Origin: Actinophytocola glycyrrhizae
GTDB lineage: Bacteria > Actinomycetota > Actinomycetes > Mycobacteriales > Pseudonocardiaceae
Assembly: GCF_042653545.1 (NCBI RefSeq)
Contig: NZ_JBHSIS010000025.1
Span: forward strand, 62,001-126,000
Length of the DNA: 64,000 bases
Reading direction: 5' to 3'
The first letter of the stretch is position 1. Every line of letters begins with the position of its first letter. The position numbers and the translations under genes are program-made. Positions 17,003 to 25,253 of the stretch are shown here, piece after piece. The notes below the pieces were generated by a model. The model was not told where the DNA came from. It was given only the letters and a program-made list of their open reading frames with translations, and ran no database searches.

Positions 17003-18488
17003 GGTCTACTGCGGGATCGACATCGGCACGGCCAGCTCCAAGGGCGTGCTCGTCACCGCGGACGGCGCGATCGTCGCGCGCGCGAGCCGGGCGCACGACA
17101 CCGCCACGCCGCGCCCCGGCTGGGCCGAGCACGACGCCGACGGCGTGTGGTGGGCCGACTTCCTCGCGCTCACCAGGGAGCTGACGGCGACCGGCCACCG
17201 GATCGCGGGCCTCGCCGTGAGCGGCATCGGCCCGGTGCTGCTGCCCGCCGACGGCACGGGGAGACCGCTGCGCCCCGCGATCCTCTACGGCGTCGACACG
17301 CGCGCCACCGAGGAGATCGGGGAACTGACCGGAGAGCTGGGTGCCGAGGAGATCCTGCGACGCGGCGGCACCCCGCTCTCCAGCCAGGCGGTCGGGCCGA
17401 AGCTGCGGTGGCTCGCGCGGCACGAACCCGAGGTGTACGAGCACACCGAGCTGCTGCTCATGGCCAGCTCCTACCTGGTGCACCGGCTGACCGGGCGGTA
17501 CGTGCTCGACCACCACTCGGCGAGCCAGTGCGACCCGATGTACGACCAGACGGCGTTCGACTGGGCACACGACTGGGCCGCGGTGGTCGCGCCGGGGCTG
17601 CGGCTGCCGGAGCTGGCGTGGCCGACGGAGGTCGTCGGCACGGTCACCTCGGCCGCCGCGCGGGAGACCGGGCTGCCGGAAGGGCTGCCGGTGACCGCGG
17701 GCACGGTCGACGCGTGGGCCGAGGCGACGAGCGTCGGCGTGCGCGAACCCGGTGACGTGATGGTCATGTACGGCACCACGATGTTCCTCGTCCAGGTGGT
17801 CGCGGCCCCGTCGCCGCACCCCGCGCTGTGGACCACGAGCGGCGTGCACCCTGGCACGTGGTCGCTCGCCGCGGGCATGGCCACCTCCGGTGCGGTCACC
17901 GACTGGCTGCGCAGGCTCGTCGGCGCGGACTTCGCGACGCTGGTGGCCGAGGCGGCGCGGGTGCCGCCCGGGAGCAGAGGGCTGTTGCTGCTGCCGTACT
18001 TCGCGGGTGAGCGGACACCGATCTTCGACCCGGACGCACGCGGGATCATCGCCGGGCTGACGCTCGGGCACGGGCGGGCGGAGCTGTACCGGGCGGCGCT
18101 CGAAGGCATCGCGTACGGGGTGCGGCACAACCTGGAGGTCATGCGCGCGGCCGGTGGCCCGGCGCGGCGGCTGGTCGCGGTCGGCGGCGGCACGCAGGGC
18201 GGGCTGTGGACGCGGATCGTGTCGGACGTGACCGGCGCGGCGCAGGTCGTGCCCGCCGAGACGGTCGGCGCGTGCCTCGGCGACGCGATGCTGGCGGCCG
18301 GCGCGGCCGGGGTCGACGTGACCGGCTGGAACCCGGACGACCACGTGGTTCACCCCTCCGGTGCCGGTGTCTACGACGACTTCTACGCCCGGTACCGCGA
18401 GCTGTACCCGGCCACCTCGGACGTGGCACACTTCCTGGCCGGACAGCAGAACGCGTCAGGTGGGGGCGACGATGGGGCACGAAGCTGA
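16995..18488 (+). CDS. FGGY-family carbohydrate kinase
   Basis: 497 residues, ASKHA fold. The N-terminal phosphate loop is GIDIGTASSKGVL, the probable catalytic base is Asp239 in GTVDAWAEA, and the adenosine motif is VGGGTQGGLWTRIVSDV. The family phosphorylates ketopentoses, glycerol and related sugars. Next to a fucose-type isomerase the likely substrate is a ketose such as D-ribulose (giving ribulose-5-phosphate) or L-fuculose. No class II aldolase is nearby, which fits a direct entry into the pentose-phosphate pathway. The start overlaps the upstream stop; the 3' end overlaps the next gene by 17 bp. Confidence 0.9.
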   Translation: MAEVYCGIDIGTASSKGVLVTADGAIVARASRAHDTATPRPGWAEHDADGVWWADFLALTRELTATGHRIAGLAVSGIGPVLLPADGTGRPLRPAILYGVDTRATEEIGELTGELGAEEILRRGGTPLSSQAVGPKLRWLARHEPEVYEHTELLLMASSYLVHRLTGRYVLDHHSASQCDPMYDQTAFDWAHDWAAVVAPGLRLPELAWPTEVVGTVTSAAARETGLPEGLPVTAGTVDAWAEATSVGVREPGDVMVMYGTTMFLVQVVAAPSPHPALWTTSGVHPGTWSLAAGMATSGAVTDWLRRLVGADFATLVAEAARVPPGSRGLLLLPYFAGERTPIFDPDARGIIAGLTLGHGRAELYRAALEGIAYGVRHNLEVMRAAGGPARRLVAVGGGTQGGLWTRIVSDVTGAAQVVPAETVGACLGDAMLAAGAAGVDVTGWNPDDHVVHPSGAGVYDDFYARYRELYPATSDVAHFLAGQQNASGGGDDGARS

Positions 18489-18744
18489 GGGCACCGGGGT
18501 CCAGGCGCTGGTCGACCGGATCGGCGAGCTGGTCCGCGAGGGCAACGTCCGCCGGTTGGTGGTGACCGACAAGTCCGGCCGCAAGATCCTCGACGTCCCG
18601 GTGAACGCGGGCGTCGTGGCGGCGGTGTTCTTCCCGATGCTGATGGCGGCTGGCGGCGCGCTGGCCCTGGCAGGCGGCTGGCGGATCCAGGTGGAACACA
18701 CCGAGCCGGGCGTGGTGCCCGCCGAGGACGAGCCCGCATCCTGA
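18472..18744 (+). CDS. DUF4342 family small membrane-associated protein
   Basis: 90 residues from ATG 18472. The N-terminal half matches the DUF4342 pattern (LVDRIGELVREGNVRRLVV, GRKILDVPV), followed by one hydrophobic segment (about 46-68) and a short acidic tail. The function of the family is unknown. It starts inside the kinase 3' end, so it is translated from the same mRNA, but there is no evident metabolic link. Confidence 0.75.
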   Translation: MGHEAEGTGVQALVDRIGELVREGNVRRLVVTDKSGRKILDVPVNAGVVAAVFFPMLMAAGGALALAGGWRIQVEHTEPGVVPAEDEPAS

Positions 18745-18795
18745 GCCGTCCCCGCATGGGCAGGCACCGGCTGCCTCACCGACCCCGGGTAGGCG

Positions 18796-19446
18796 TCACC
18801 CCGGCGGGTCCGGGAGCAGCAGCGGGTTGTTCAGGTCCGTGTTGTCGATGACCAGGGTCGCCCTGGTCTGCGGGTTGCACTCCGCCATGTACAGGCGCTG
18901 GCCCGCGATGTAGCGGCGGTTCTTCGGCGCGGCCGGGTCCGGGTCGCCGTAGCCGCGTTTCGCGCCGCGGGGGATGGAGACCGTGAAGGGGACCTCCAGC
19001 CAGACGGAGTAGTCCCAGTACCTGTTCAGCTCGTCGCGGTGGGTGAAGATGCCGTCGACGACGAGGATCGCGTCGTCGGGCGCCAGTTCCGGCAGCATCC
19101 GGATCTCCCGTTCGCGGCGCACGTCGTAGACTGCGCGCACGTACTCGCGGTTGCCGCCAGGGCTCAGCGGGTCGAGCAGCAGGCGGCACATCCGGCCGTA
19201 GTCGAACGAGTCGCGGTAGTAGCCCTCCGGCGAGTCGCGGCCCCGGCGGTGCCGCGTCCGCGGCGAGTTCAGGAAGCCGTCGGTCGTCGCGCGGATCACC
19301 GTGGCGCCGCGGGAGGACAACTCGGCGCGGAGTTCGTCGGCGAAGTAGGTCTTGCCGGCCCCGTCGACCCCGTCGATCGTCACCCGGCGGACCCGGTCTG
19401 CCGGAAGCGCGAGTATCGCTTCCGCTACGTGATGGCAGGGGCGCAT
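18796..19446 (-). CDS. Uridine kinase-like P-loop NTPase
   Basis: 216 residues from ATG 19446. Walker A GVDGAGKT lies near residue 28, a lid region with TTDGFLNSPRTRHRRG follows, and then a Walker B-like ILVVDGIFTHRDEL. This is the layout of the uridine kinase/phosphoribulokinase superfamily, annotated as uridine kinase in actinomycetes, though many members lack proven activity. ANKVYLGD-type nucleoside residues could not be placed. It is divergent from the beta-propeller gene. Confidence 0.8.
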   Translation of the reverse strand: MRPCHHVAEAILALPADRVRRVTIDGVDGAGKTYFADELRAELSSRGATVIRATTDGFLNSPRTRHRRGRDSPEGYYRDSFDYGRMCRLLLDPLSPGGNREYVRAVYDVRREREIRMLPELAPDDAILVVDGIFTHRDELNRYWDYSVWLEVPFTVSIPRGAKRGYGDPDPAAPKNRRYIAGQRLYMAECNPQTRATLVIDNTDLNNPLLLPDPPG

Positions 19447-19533
19447 GCCGTCAGTGAACCGTGTAACCGGTCGATTTCCAAGGTCTTCGCCCGAACGAGC
19501 AACGCAATCGCCACCGTGGTCCGTCCTGGCGGC

Positions 19534-21531
19534 ATGAAGCACGACTTATCCGGCAGGCCGCGGCTCGCGCTGACCGCGGCGGTGGTGGTTGCCCTCGGTG
19601 TGGGTGTGACGATCGGCGCGCTGGTCGTCGGCGCGAACGACGACCGTGACGGTGACGGCGGACCACCTGTGCGGCACGGGATCAGCCTGGTCTCCTTCGA
19701 CACCTGCGACGCCGCGCTCGCGGAGATGAAGTCACGGGTCCTGCCGAGGGTGGGCCCGTACGGGCTGGACGAGGGCACCTTCGTGGAGATGGAGGACGGC
19801 GACCTGCCCGCGGCGGGCGGCCGTGCCGAGGCACCCGCCGCTCCGGGCGCAGCGCCCGCCGAGGACTCGGCGGCGTCGAAACAGGCCGCACCCGAGCACT
19901 CGACGACGAACGTGCACGAGCAGGGCGTCGACGAACCCGACCTCGTGAAGACCGACGGCAGGCGGGTGGTCAGCGTCGCCGACGGCGTGGTGCGGGTCGT
20001 GGACGTCGCGTCCCGCGCGCAGACCGCGGCCGTGTCGCTGGAGGGCGGTCACCCGACCCAGCTGTTGCTCGCGGGCGACCGTGCGCTCGTGATGTCCGGC
20101 GGCGACGCGATCGCCTACGACACCCCCGGCATCGCGCCGGGCGAACCCGCACCGAGGAGGACCCCGAAACCCGCTCCCACCGACACGTTCCAGTACGCCT
20201 CGACGCTCACACTCGTCGACCTCACCGGCACCGGCAGGGTGCTCGGCACGCTGTCGCTCGACGGCAGCTACCTCGACGCGCGCCAGGTCGGTGCCGTCGC
20301 CCGCGTCGTCGTGCGGTCGGTCCCCAGGCTGGAGTTCACCTATCCAGGCGAGGAGGCGGGCCCTGCGCACGCCATGCTCGCCAACAAGGACGTCGTGGCG
20401 AACTCGACCATCGCGGACTGGCTGCCCGCCTACCGGCTCGAGACCGGCACGGGCGCCACGACCGGGCAGCTGACCGACTGCGCGGACGTCAGCCATCCGG
20501 TGGACTACTCGGCGACCGCGATGCTGACGGTGCTGACGTTCGACCTGACGAAGGACCTCGGGACCGGCGACCCCGTGACGATCGTCGCCGACGGCGACAC
20601 CGTGTACGGCACCGGTGCGAACCTGTACGTCGCGGACGACCACGTCGCCCACGCCATGGGCGGCACCCGCGCGGACGGCGGGCGCACCGAGCTGTACCAG
20701 TTCGACATCTCGGGTGCGGGCAAACCGGTGCACGTCGCGTCCGGTGGTGTGGACGGCACGCTGCTCAACCAGTACTCGCTGTCCGAACACGACGGTGATC
20801 TGCGCGTCGCGACCACGACCTCGGATCGGTCGGGCTCGCAGAGCCGGATCACCGTGTTGCGGCGCGATGGGAACACCCTCGACCGGGTCGGCCTCGTCGA
20901 CGGCCTCGGGGTGGGGGAACGGATCTATGCGGTCCGCTACTTCGGGGACACCGCCTACGTCGTGACGTTCCGGCAGACCGACCCACTGTACACAGTGGAC
21001 CTCTCGGATCCGGCGGCGCCGAAGGTGACCGGCGAGCTGAAGATCACCGGCTACTCCGCCTACCTGCACCCGGCCGGTGAGGGCAGGCTGATCGGCGTCG
21101 GGCAGGAGGCCGACACGAGCGGCCGCGTGACGGGCGCGCAGATCTCCCTGTTCGACACGACGAAACCGGGCGCGACCCGGCTCGCGCAGTACCACCTCGA
21201 GGACTCGTGGACGGAGGTCGAGGGCGACCCGCACGCGTTCCTCTACTGGCCGGACAAGGGTTTGCTGGTCGTCCCGGTGTCCGGGGGCGTCGCGGTCACC
21301 GGCGGCGAGCCGGAGCGGATGACCGCGGGTGCGCTGGTGCTGAAGGTGGACGGGAACTCGTTCCGGCAGACCGGGATGCTGACCCACACGTCGGACCGCT
21401 ACGACGGCGTGCCCATGGCGCCGCGGCGTGCCATGGTGATCGGCGACGAGCTGTGGACGGTGTCGGAGGCGGGGGTGCTGGTGAGCGATCTCGACTCGCT
21501 CGGTCAGCTGGCGTGGGTCGCGTTCACCTGA
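19534..21531 (+). CDS. Secreted beta-propeller protein
   Basis: 665 residues from ATG 19534. A TM/signal segment (about 10-30) is followed by an Ala/Pro-rich linker and the conserved HSTTNVHEQGVDEPDLVKTDG block that opens the Beta_propel domain (COG4880, distantly WD40-like). Repeating blade motifs run to the end (LVDLTGTGRVLG, LYQFDISGAGKPVHV, LYTVDLSDPAAPKVTG, ISLFDTTKPGATRLA). It is probably an extracellular or membrane-anchored binding scaffold; the ligand is unknown. The longer upstream frame overlaps the kinase gene and is not coding. Confidence 0.88.
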   Translation: MKHDLSGRPRLALTAAVVVALGVGVTIGALVVGANDDRDGDGGPPVRHGISLVSFDTCDAALAEMKSRVLPRVGPYGLDEGTFVEMEDGDLPAAGGRAEAPAAPGAAPAEDSAASKQAAPEHSTTNVHEQGVDEPDLVKTDGRRVVSVADGVVRVVDVASRAQTAAVSLEGGHPTQLLLAGDRALVMSGGDAIAYDTPGIAPGEPAPRRTPKPAPTDTFQYASTLTLVDLTGTGRVLGTLSLDGSYLDARQVGAVARVVVRSVPRLEFTYPGEEAGPAHAMLANKDVVANSTIADWLPAYRLETGTGATTGQLTDCADVSHPVDYSATAMLTVLTFDLTKDLGTGDPVTIVADGDTVYGTGANLYVADDHVAHAMGGTRADGGRTELYQFDISGAGKPVHVASGGVDGTLLNQYSLSEHDGDLRVATTTSDRSGSQSRITVLRRDGNTLDRVGLVDGLGVGERIYAVRYFGDTAYVVTFRQTDPLYTVDLSDPAAPKVTGELKITGYSAYLHPAGEGRLIGVGQEADTSGRVTGAQISLFDTTKPGATRLAQYHLEDSWTEVEGDPHAFLYWPDKGLLVVPVSGGVAVTGGEPERMTAGALVLKVDGNSFRQTGMLTHTSDRYDGVPMAPRRAMVIGDELWTVSEAGVLVSDLDSLGQLAWVAFT

Positions 21532-21611
21532 CCGGTGCGCGGATAGGTCCGTTTCAGCATTTGCTGTCGATCACACAAGTGGTACACGCGTGCCGGTGTG
21601 GGTAGACATCA

Positions 21612-23100
21612 GTGGTGAGCCGAGCAGCGACACAGCCGACCGACCACGAGCCAGGCACCGATCCTCGGCGGTGGCGTGCACTGGTGGTGACCCTCGCGGG
21701 CGGGTTCATGATCCTGCTCGACGTCAGCATCGTCACCGTCGCGATCCCGTCCATCCAGGAGGGGCTCGGCGCCTCGGCGGCCGGGGTGCAGTGGGTGGTC
21801 TCCGGCTACCCGCTCACGTTCGGCCTGGCGCTGGTCGCGGGCGGGCGGCTCGGGGACGCGTTCGGGCGGCGGAACATGTACCTCGTCGCCCTGACCGCCT
21901 TCGTCGCGACCAGTGTGTTCGCCGGCCTCGCGTCGTCGCTGACCATGCTCGTGGTCGCGCGGCTGCTGCAGGGCCTCGTCGGCGGGCTGGTCACACCGCA
22001 GAACGGCGGGCTCATCCAGGACCTGTTCCGCGGCGCGGAACGCGGCAGGGCGTTCGGCCTGCTCGGCGCCACCATCGGGCTGTCCACCGCGGCGGGACCG
22101 GTGATCGGCGGGTTCATCCTCGGGGTCGCGGGCGAGCCGGACGGCTGGCGCTGGGTGTTCCTCGTGAACCTGCCGTTCGGGCTGCTGACGCTCCTGCTCG
22201 CGGTGCTGCTGGTGCCGAGAACGCCGCGGCGCACCACGGGCACCGACATCGACTTCGCGGGCATCCTGCTGCTCGGGCTCACCGTGCTGTGCGTGCTGTT
22301 CCCGGTGGTGCTGTCCGAGTCGGACGGCTTCCGCCGGTTCTGGTGGCTGTTCCTGGTCGCGGTGCCGCTTGGCTGGGCGTTCCTGCTGTGGGAGCGGCGC
22401 AGGCGGCGCAGACCGGGTCCCGCTGGTCGACACGCGCCTGTTCACGGCGACGCCCGGCTACCCATCCGGCGCCACGCTCGCCGCCGTGTACTTCTGCGGG
22501 TTCTCCGGCATCTGGCTGGTGTTCGCCGTGTACTTCCAGTCCGACCTCGGCCTCACTCCGCTGGAGTCGGGGCTCGCGGTCACCCCGTTCTCGCTGGGCT
22601 CCGCGGTGTCCGCGTGGCTCGCGGGCAGGCTGGTGGACCGGTACGGCAGGCGCGTCACGATCACGGGCCTCGTCCTCATCGTGGCCGGGCTCGCCACGGT
22701 CGCGCTGCTCGGGTTCACCGTCGACCGGTCCCACCTGATCTGGGCGATCGCGCTGCCGCTGCTCGTCGCGGGCATCGGCGGCGGCGCGGTGATCTCCCCG
22801 AACACGACGCTTACGCTCGCGCGCGTGCCTGCCCGCATGTCGGGGGTCGCGAGCGGGGTGCTCCAGACCGGGCAGCGGATCGGGTCGGCGGTCGGCACCG
22901 CGTTGCTGGCGGCGGTGTTCCACGGCGTCGCGGCCGCGGCCGCCCCGGCCACGGGTTTCGCGGTGGCGATGCTCGCCGCGGTCGCGCTGATCCTGGTCGC
23001 CCTGGTGCTCGCGATAGCGGAACGTCGTGGACACATTGGGAACCATGGGAACACCGAGTTGGAAAATTTCTCATCAAGCCCTATAACATCCGGTCAGTAA
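21612..23100 (+). pseudogene. MFS multidrug exporter (DHA2 family), one-base frameshift
   Basis: Frame one (from 21612) gives the N-terminal half of an EmrB/QacA-type drug:H+ antiporter: motif A-like RLGDAFGRRNMYL, LLDVSIVTVAIPSIQ and GLVTPQNGGL. At 22411-22416 the sequence gaccggg shifts the frame. Deleting one C restores RRRRRRRVPLVDTRLF, and the second frame continues through the remaining membrane helices to 23100. Both halves keep G/C third-position bias, so the event is recent or a sequence error. Intact, the product would be about 496 aa with about 14 helices. Confidence 0.85.
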
Positions 23101-23262
23101 CTACTAACGTGCTGTGCGGAAGCGTTCCACCGATCGCGGCGCGCGGCCCCTGCTGATACCCGTCGCGGTCAGTGGGCCGCTTTCCTTCGCTCATTCCTGA
23201 CAAAGGGCCCGTCGCGGCGTGCGCAGGCGGGTCGGCACTGCCCGTGGAACGGAGAGATCGAC

Positions 23263-23811
23263 ATGCGGAACATCGTGGTCCGAGCGCTTGTCGTCGCCGC
23301 ATCGGCGGCCACCGCGTTACTGCTCACGACCACGGGTGCGCAGGCATCCGTGCAGCAGGGGGAGACCGATCCGGTCTTCGACCGCCCGGCCGTCACGGCC
23401 GACGTCGGGCCGTACGTCACGAAGCTGACCCACTCGCAGGCGACCTCGCGGCTGCGCTCGTCGGGCATCACGTGGTCCTCCAGCGGCAACTGCAGCAACC
23501 GCAACAACCCGACGTGCACGTCGTTCGATCAGGTCAACCTGGCGACCATCCAGGGCGCGCAGACGCTCAAGTCGGCGAGCGGGTGCGCGCTGAACATCAC
23601 CGGTGGCACCGAGACCGGGCACGCGAGCGGCACCTACAGCCACTGGAACGGCTACAAGCTGGACTACAGCCTGTACTCCTGCGTCGGCAACTACATCCGC
23701 AACAACTTCGGCTACATCGGTGGCAACAAGTGGCAGTCGGGGTCGGGCAACATCTACTTCCTGGAAAGCAACCACTGGGACGTCACGTACTACAACTGTG
23801 GTGGGTGCTGA
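23263..23811 (+). CDS. Small secreted protein with M15-peptidase-like zinc motif
   Basis: 182 residues. The signal peptide (1-28) is cleaved near AQA-S, and six Cys in the mature part could form three disulfides. SHWNGYKLD (His127, Asp134) has the spacing of the SxHxxGxAxD zinc motif of D-Ala-D-Ala carboxypeptidases (M15). ESNHWDV (Glu168, His171) resembles their second Glu-x-x-His element. It may therefore be a cell-wall hydrolase or a catalytically altered relative; this is inference from motif spacing. GGAGAG precedes ATG 23263. Upstream, 23101-23262 is noncoding. Confidence 0.75.
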   Translation: MRNIVVRALVVAASAATALLLTTTGAQASVQQGETDPVFDRPAVTADVGPYVTKLTHSQATSRLRSSGITWSSSGNCSNRNNPTCTSFDQVNLATIQGAQTLKSASGCALNITGGTETGHASGTYSHWNGYKLDYSLYSCVGNYIRNNFGYIGGNKWQSGSGNIYFLESNHWDVTYYNCGGC

Positions 23812-23924
23812 GCGGAGAGCAGCATCTGCCGCACGAACGCGAGCGCCTGGTGGTCCGGCGGGACGCCGCGCAGGCAGGTGTCCGGGTTGACGATGGCATC
23901 GGTGTCGCTCGGCACGATCACCAT
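23790..23924 (-). CDS. Possible 44-residue small protein
   Basis: The gap between two plus-strand genes contains, on the minus strand, ATG 23924 followed by 44 codons with almost uniform G/C third positions (MVIVPSDTDAIVNPDTCLRG and onward), ending in TAG at 23790 inside the 3' end of the secreted-protein gene. It could be a real micro-gene or the tail of an eroded gene. No family was recognised and the RBS is weak. Confidence 0.35.
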   Translation of the reverse strand: MVIVPSDTDAIVNPDTCLRGVPPDHQALAFVRQMLLSAQHPPQL

Positions 23925-23953
23925 TCTGCCCCGCCATGCGGCAGGATCAGAGG

Positions 23954-24724
23954 GTGACGAACCTGCACCTCGCACGGCACGACTTCGGCGGCGACCCCGT
24001 CCTGCTGCTGCTCCACGGCCTCGGCGCGACCGGCGAGGTGTGGCACGACCTGCTGGAACGCAACTGGCCGGGTGAGACGCTCGCACCCGACCTGCCAGGA
24101 CACGGCCGTTCGGAGCGGCTCGCCGAGTACACGTTCTCGTCGATGGCGGCCGCGGTCGCCGAGGTGGTGCCCGCCGGGCGGCGGGTGGTGGTGCTCGGTC
24201 ACTCGCTCGGCGGCGTGCTGGCGCTGACGCTGGCCGACGGCTCCTACGGCCTCGACGTCGCGGCCGCGTGCGGCGTCGGCATCAAGCTGAACTGGTCGGC
24301 GGCGGAGCTGGCCAAGGCCGCCGAGGTCGCAGGAAGGCAGGAGCGGGTGTTCGCCACCCGCGAGCAGGCGGTCGACCGCTGGCTGAGGCTCTCCGGACTG
24401 GCCGGGCTGGTGCCGCCGGACTCGCCCCGCGTCGACGCCGGGGTCAGCGATGGACCGGACGGCTGGCGGGTGGCGGTCGACCAGAAGGCGTTCGGCGTCG
24501 GCGCGCCGGACGTGCCAGCGCTGCTCGCGGCCGCGAAGGGCACGACGGTCCTGGCGGCGGGGGAGAACGACCCGATGTGTCCGCCGGACCAGTTGCGTGC
24601 GGTCGCCCCGGACGGTGTGGTGCTGCCCGCGACCGGCCACAACGTCCACGTCGAGAACCCGCTCGCGTTGTGGCCGATCATGGACAGACTCCTGGCCTCG
24701 GCGACGGACGCGCTCGGCCAGTAG
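23954..24724 (+). CDS. Alpha/beta-fold hydrolase
   Basis: About 256 residues from GTG 23954 (ATG 23936 is an in-frame alternative). Classic small alpha/beta hydrolase: oxyanion segment LLLLHGLGATGEVW, nucleophile elbow GHSLGG, late Asp in GENDPMCPPDQL and His in GHNVHVENP. No signal peptide, so cytosolic. The substrate cannot be predicted. It is convergent with the FKBP gene, with a hairpin between. Confidence 0.88.
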   Translation: MTNLHLARHDFGGDPVLLLLHGLGATGEVWHDLLERNWPGETLAPDLPGHGRSERLAEYTFSSMAAAVAEVVPAGRRVVVLGHSLGGVLALTLADGSYGLDVAAACGVGIKLNWSAAELAKAAEVAGRQERVFATREQAVDRWLRLSGLAGLVPPDSPRVDAGVSDGPDGWRVAVDQKAFGVGAPDVPALLAAAKGTTVLAAGENDPMCPPDQLRAVAPDGVVLPATGHNVHVENPLALWPIMDRLLASATDALGQ

Positions 24725-24730
24725 CGCGAG

Positions 24731-24759
24731 GCCCCGGCGGGCGCCAGGGCGGTCGGGGC
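24731..24759. terminator. Short GC hairpin between convergent genes
   Basis: GCCCCG (24731-24736) pairs with CGGGGC (24754-24759) in the 36-bp gap between the hydrolase and FKBP stops. It is probably a bidirectional terminator; the stem is only 6 bp. Confidence 0.45.
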
Positions 24760-24760
24760 T

Positions 24761-25135
24761 CTAACGGACGCCGAGCAGGTCCACCACGAAGATGAGGGTC
24801 TCGCCGCCCTTGATCGCGCCGCCCGCGCCGCGGTCGCCGTAGCCGAGGTGCGGCGGGATGACCAGCCTGCGGCGGCCGCCGACCTTCATGCCTGCCACGC
24901 CACGGTCCCAGCCCGCGATGACCTGGCCCGCGCCGAGCGCGAAGCTGAACGGTGAGCCGCGGTCCCACGACGCGTCGAACTGCTCACCGGTCGAGTGCGC
25001 GACGCCGACATAGTGGACGCTCACGCTCTGGCCCGGCTTCGCCTCGTCGCCGTCGCCGACCGTGATGTCCTCGACGACCAGGTCGGCCGGGGCCGGACCA
25101 TCGACGGGGTCGACAACGGGCTTCTCGAGCGCCAT
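24761..25135 (-). CDS. FKBP-type peptidyl-prolyl cis-trans isomerase
   Basis: 124 residues from ATG 25135, preceded by AAGGAGG. A single FKBP domain covers the protein: VSVHYVGVAHSTGEQFDASW, FALGAGQVIAGWDRGVAGMKVGGRR and IPPHLGYGDRGAGGAIKGGETLIFVVDLL, with the Asp, Phe, Trp and Tyr of the FK506/prolyl pocket in place. No signal peptide, so a cytosolic folding helper. Confidence 0.95.
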   Translation of the reverse strand: MALEKPVVDPVDGPAPADLVVEDITVGDGDEAKPGQSVSVHYVGVAHSTGEQFDASWDRGSPFSFALGAGQVIAGWDRGVAGMKVGGRRRLVIPPHLGYGDRGAGGAIKGGETLIFVVDLLGVR

Positions 25136-25253
25136 GCGTGTTCCTCCTTGGTTGGTGCTTGTGGCGTACCGGTCCATCCAACCAGCCACCTCGTTCTCCC
25201 GCCCCGTGGGCTGGTACTGGCACCCGCACGTGAGCGTTCGTTAACATCGCGGC

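Noticed and set aside
23101..23262. c-di-AMP (ydaO) riboswitch before the secreted M15-like gene
   Set aside because: The gap is short and none of the conserved aptamer blocks could be recognised.
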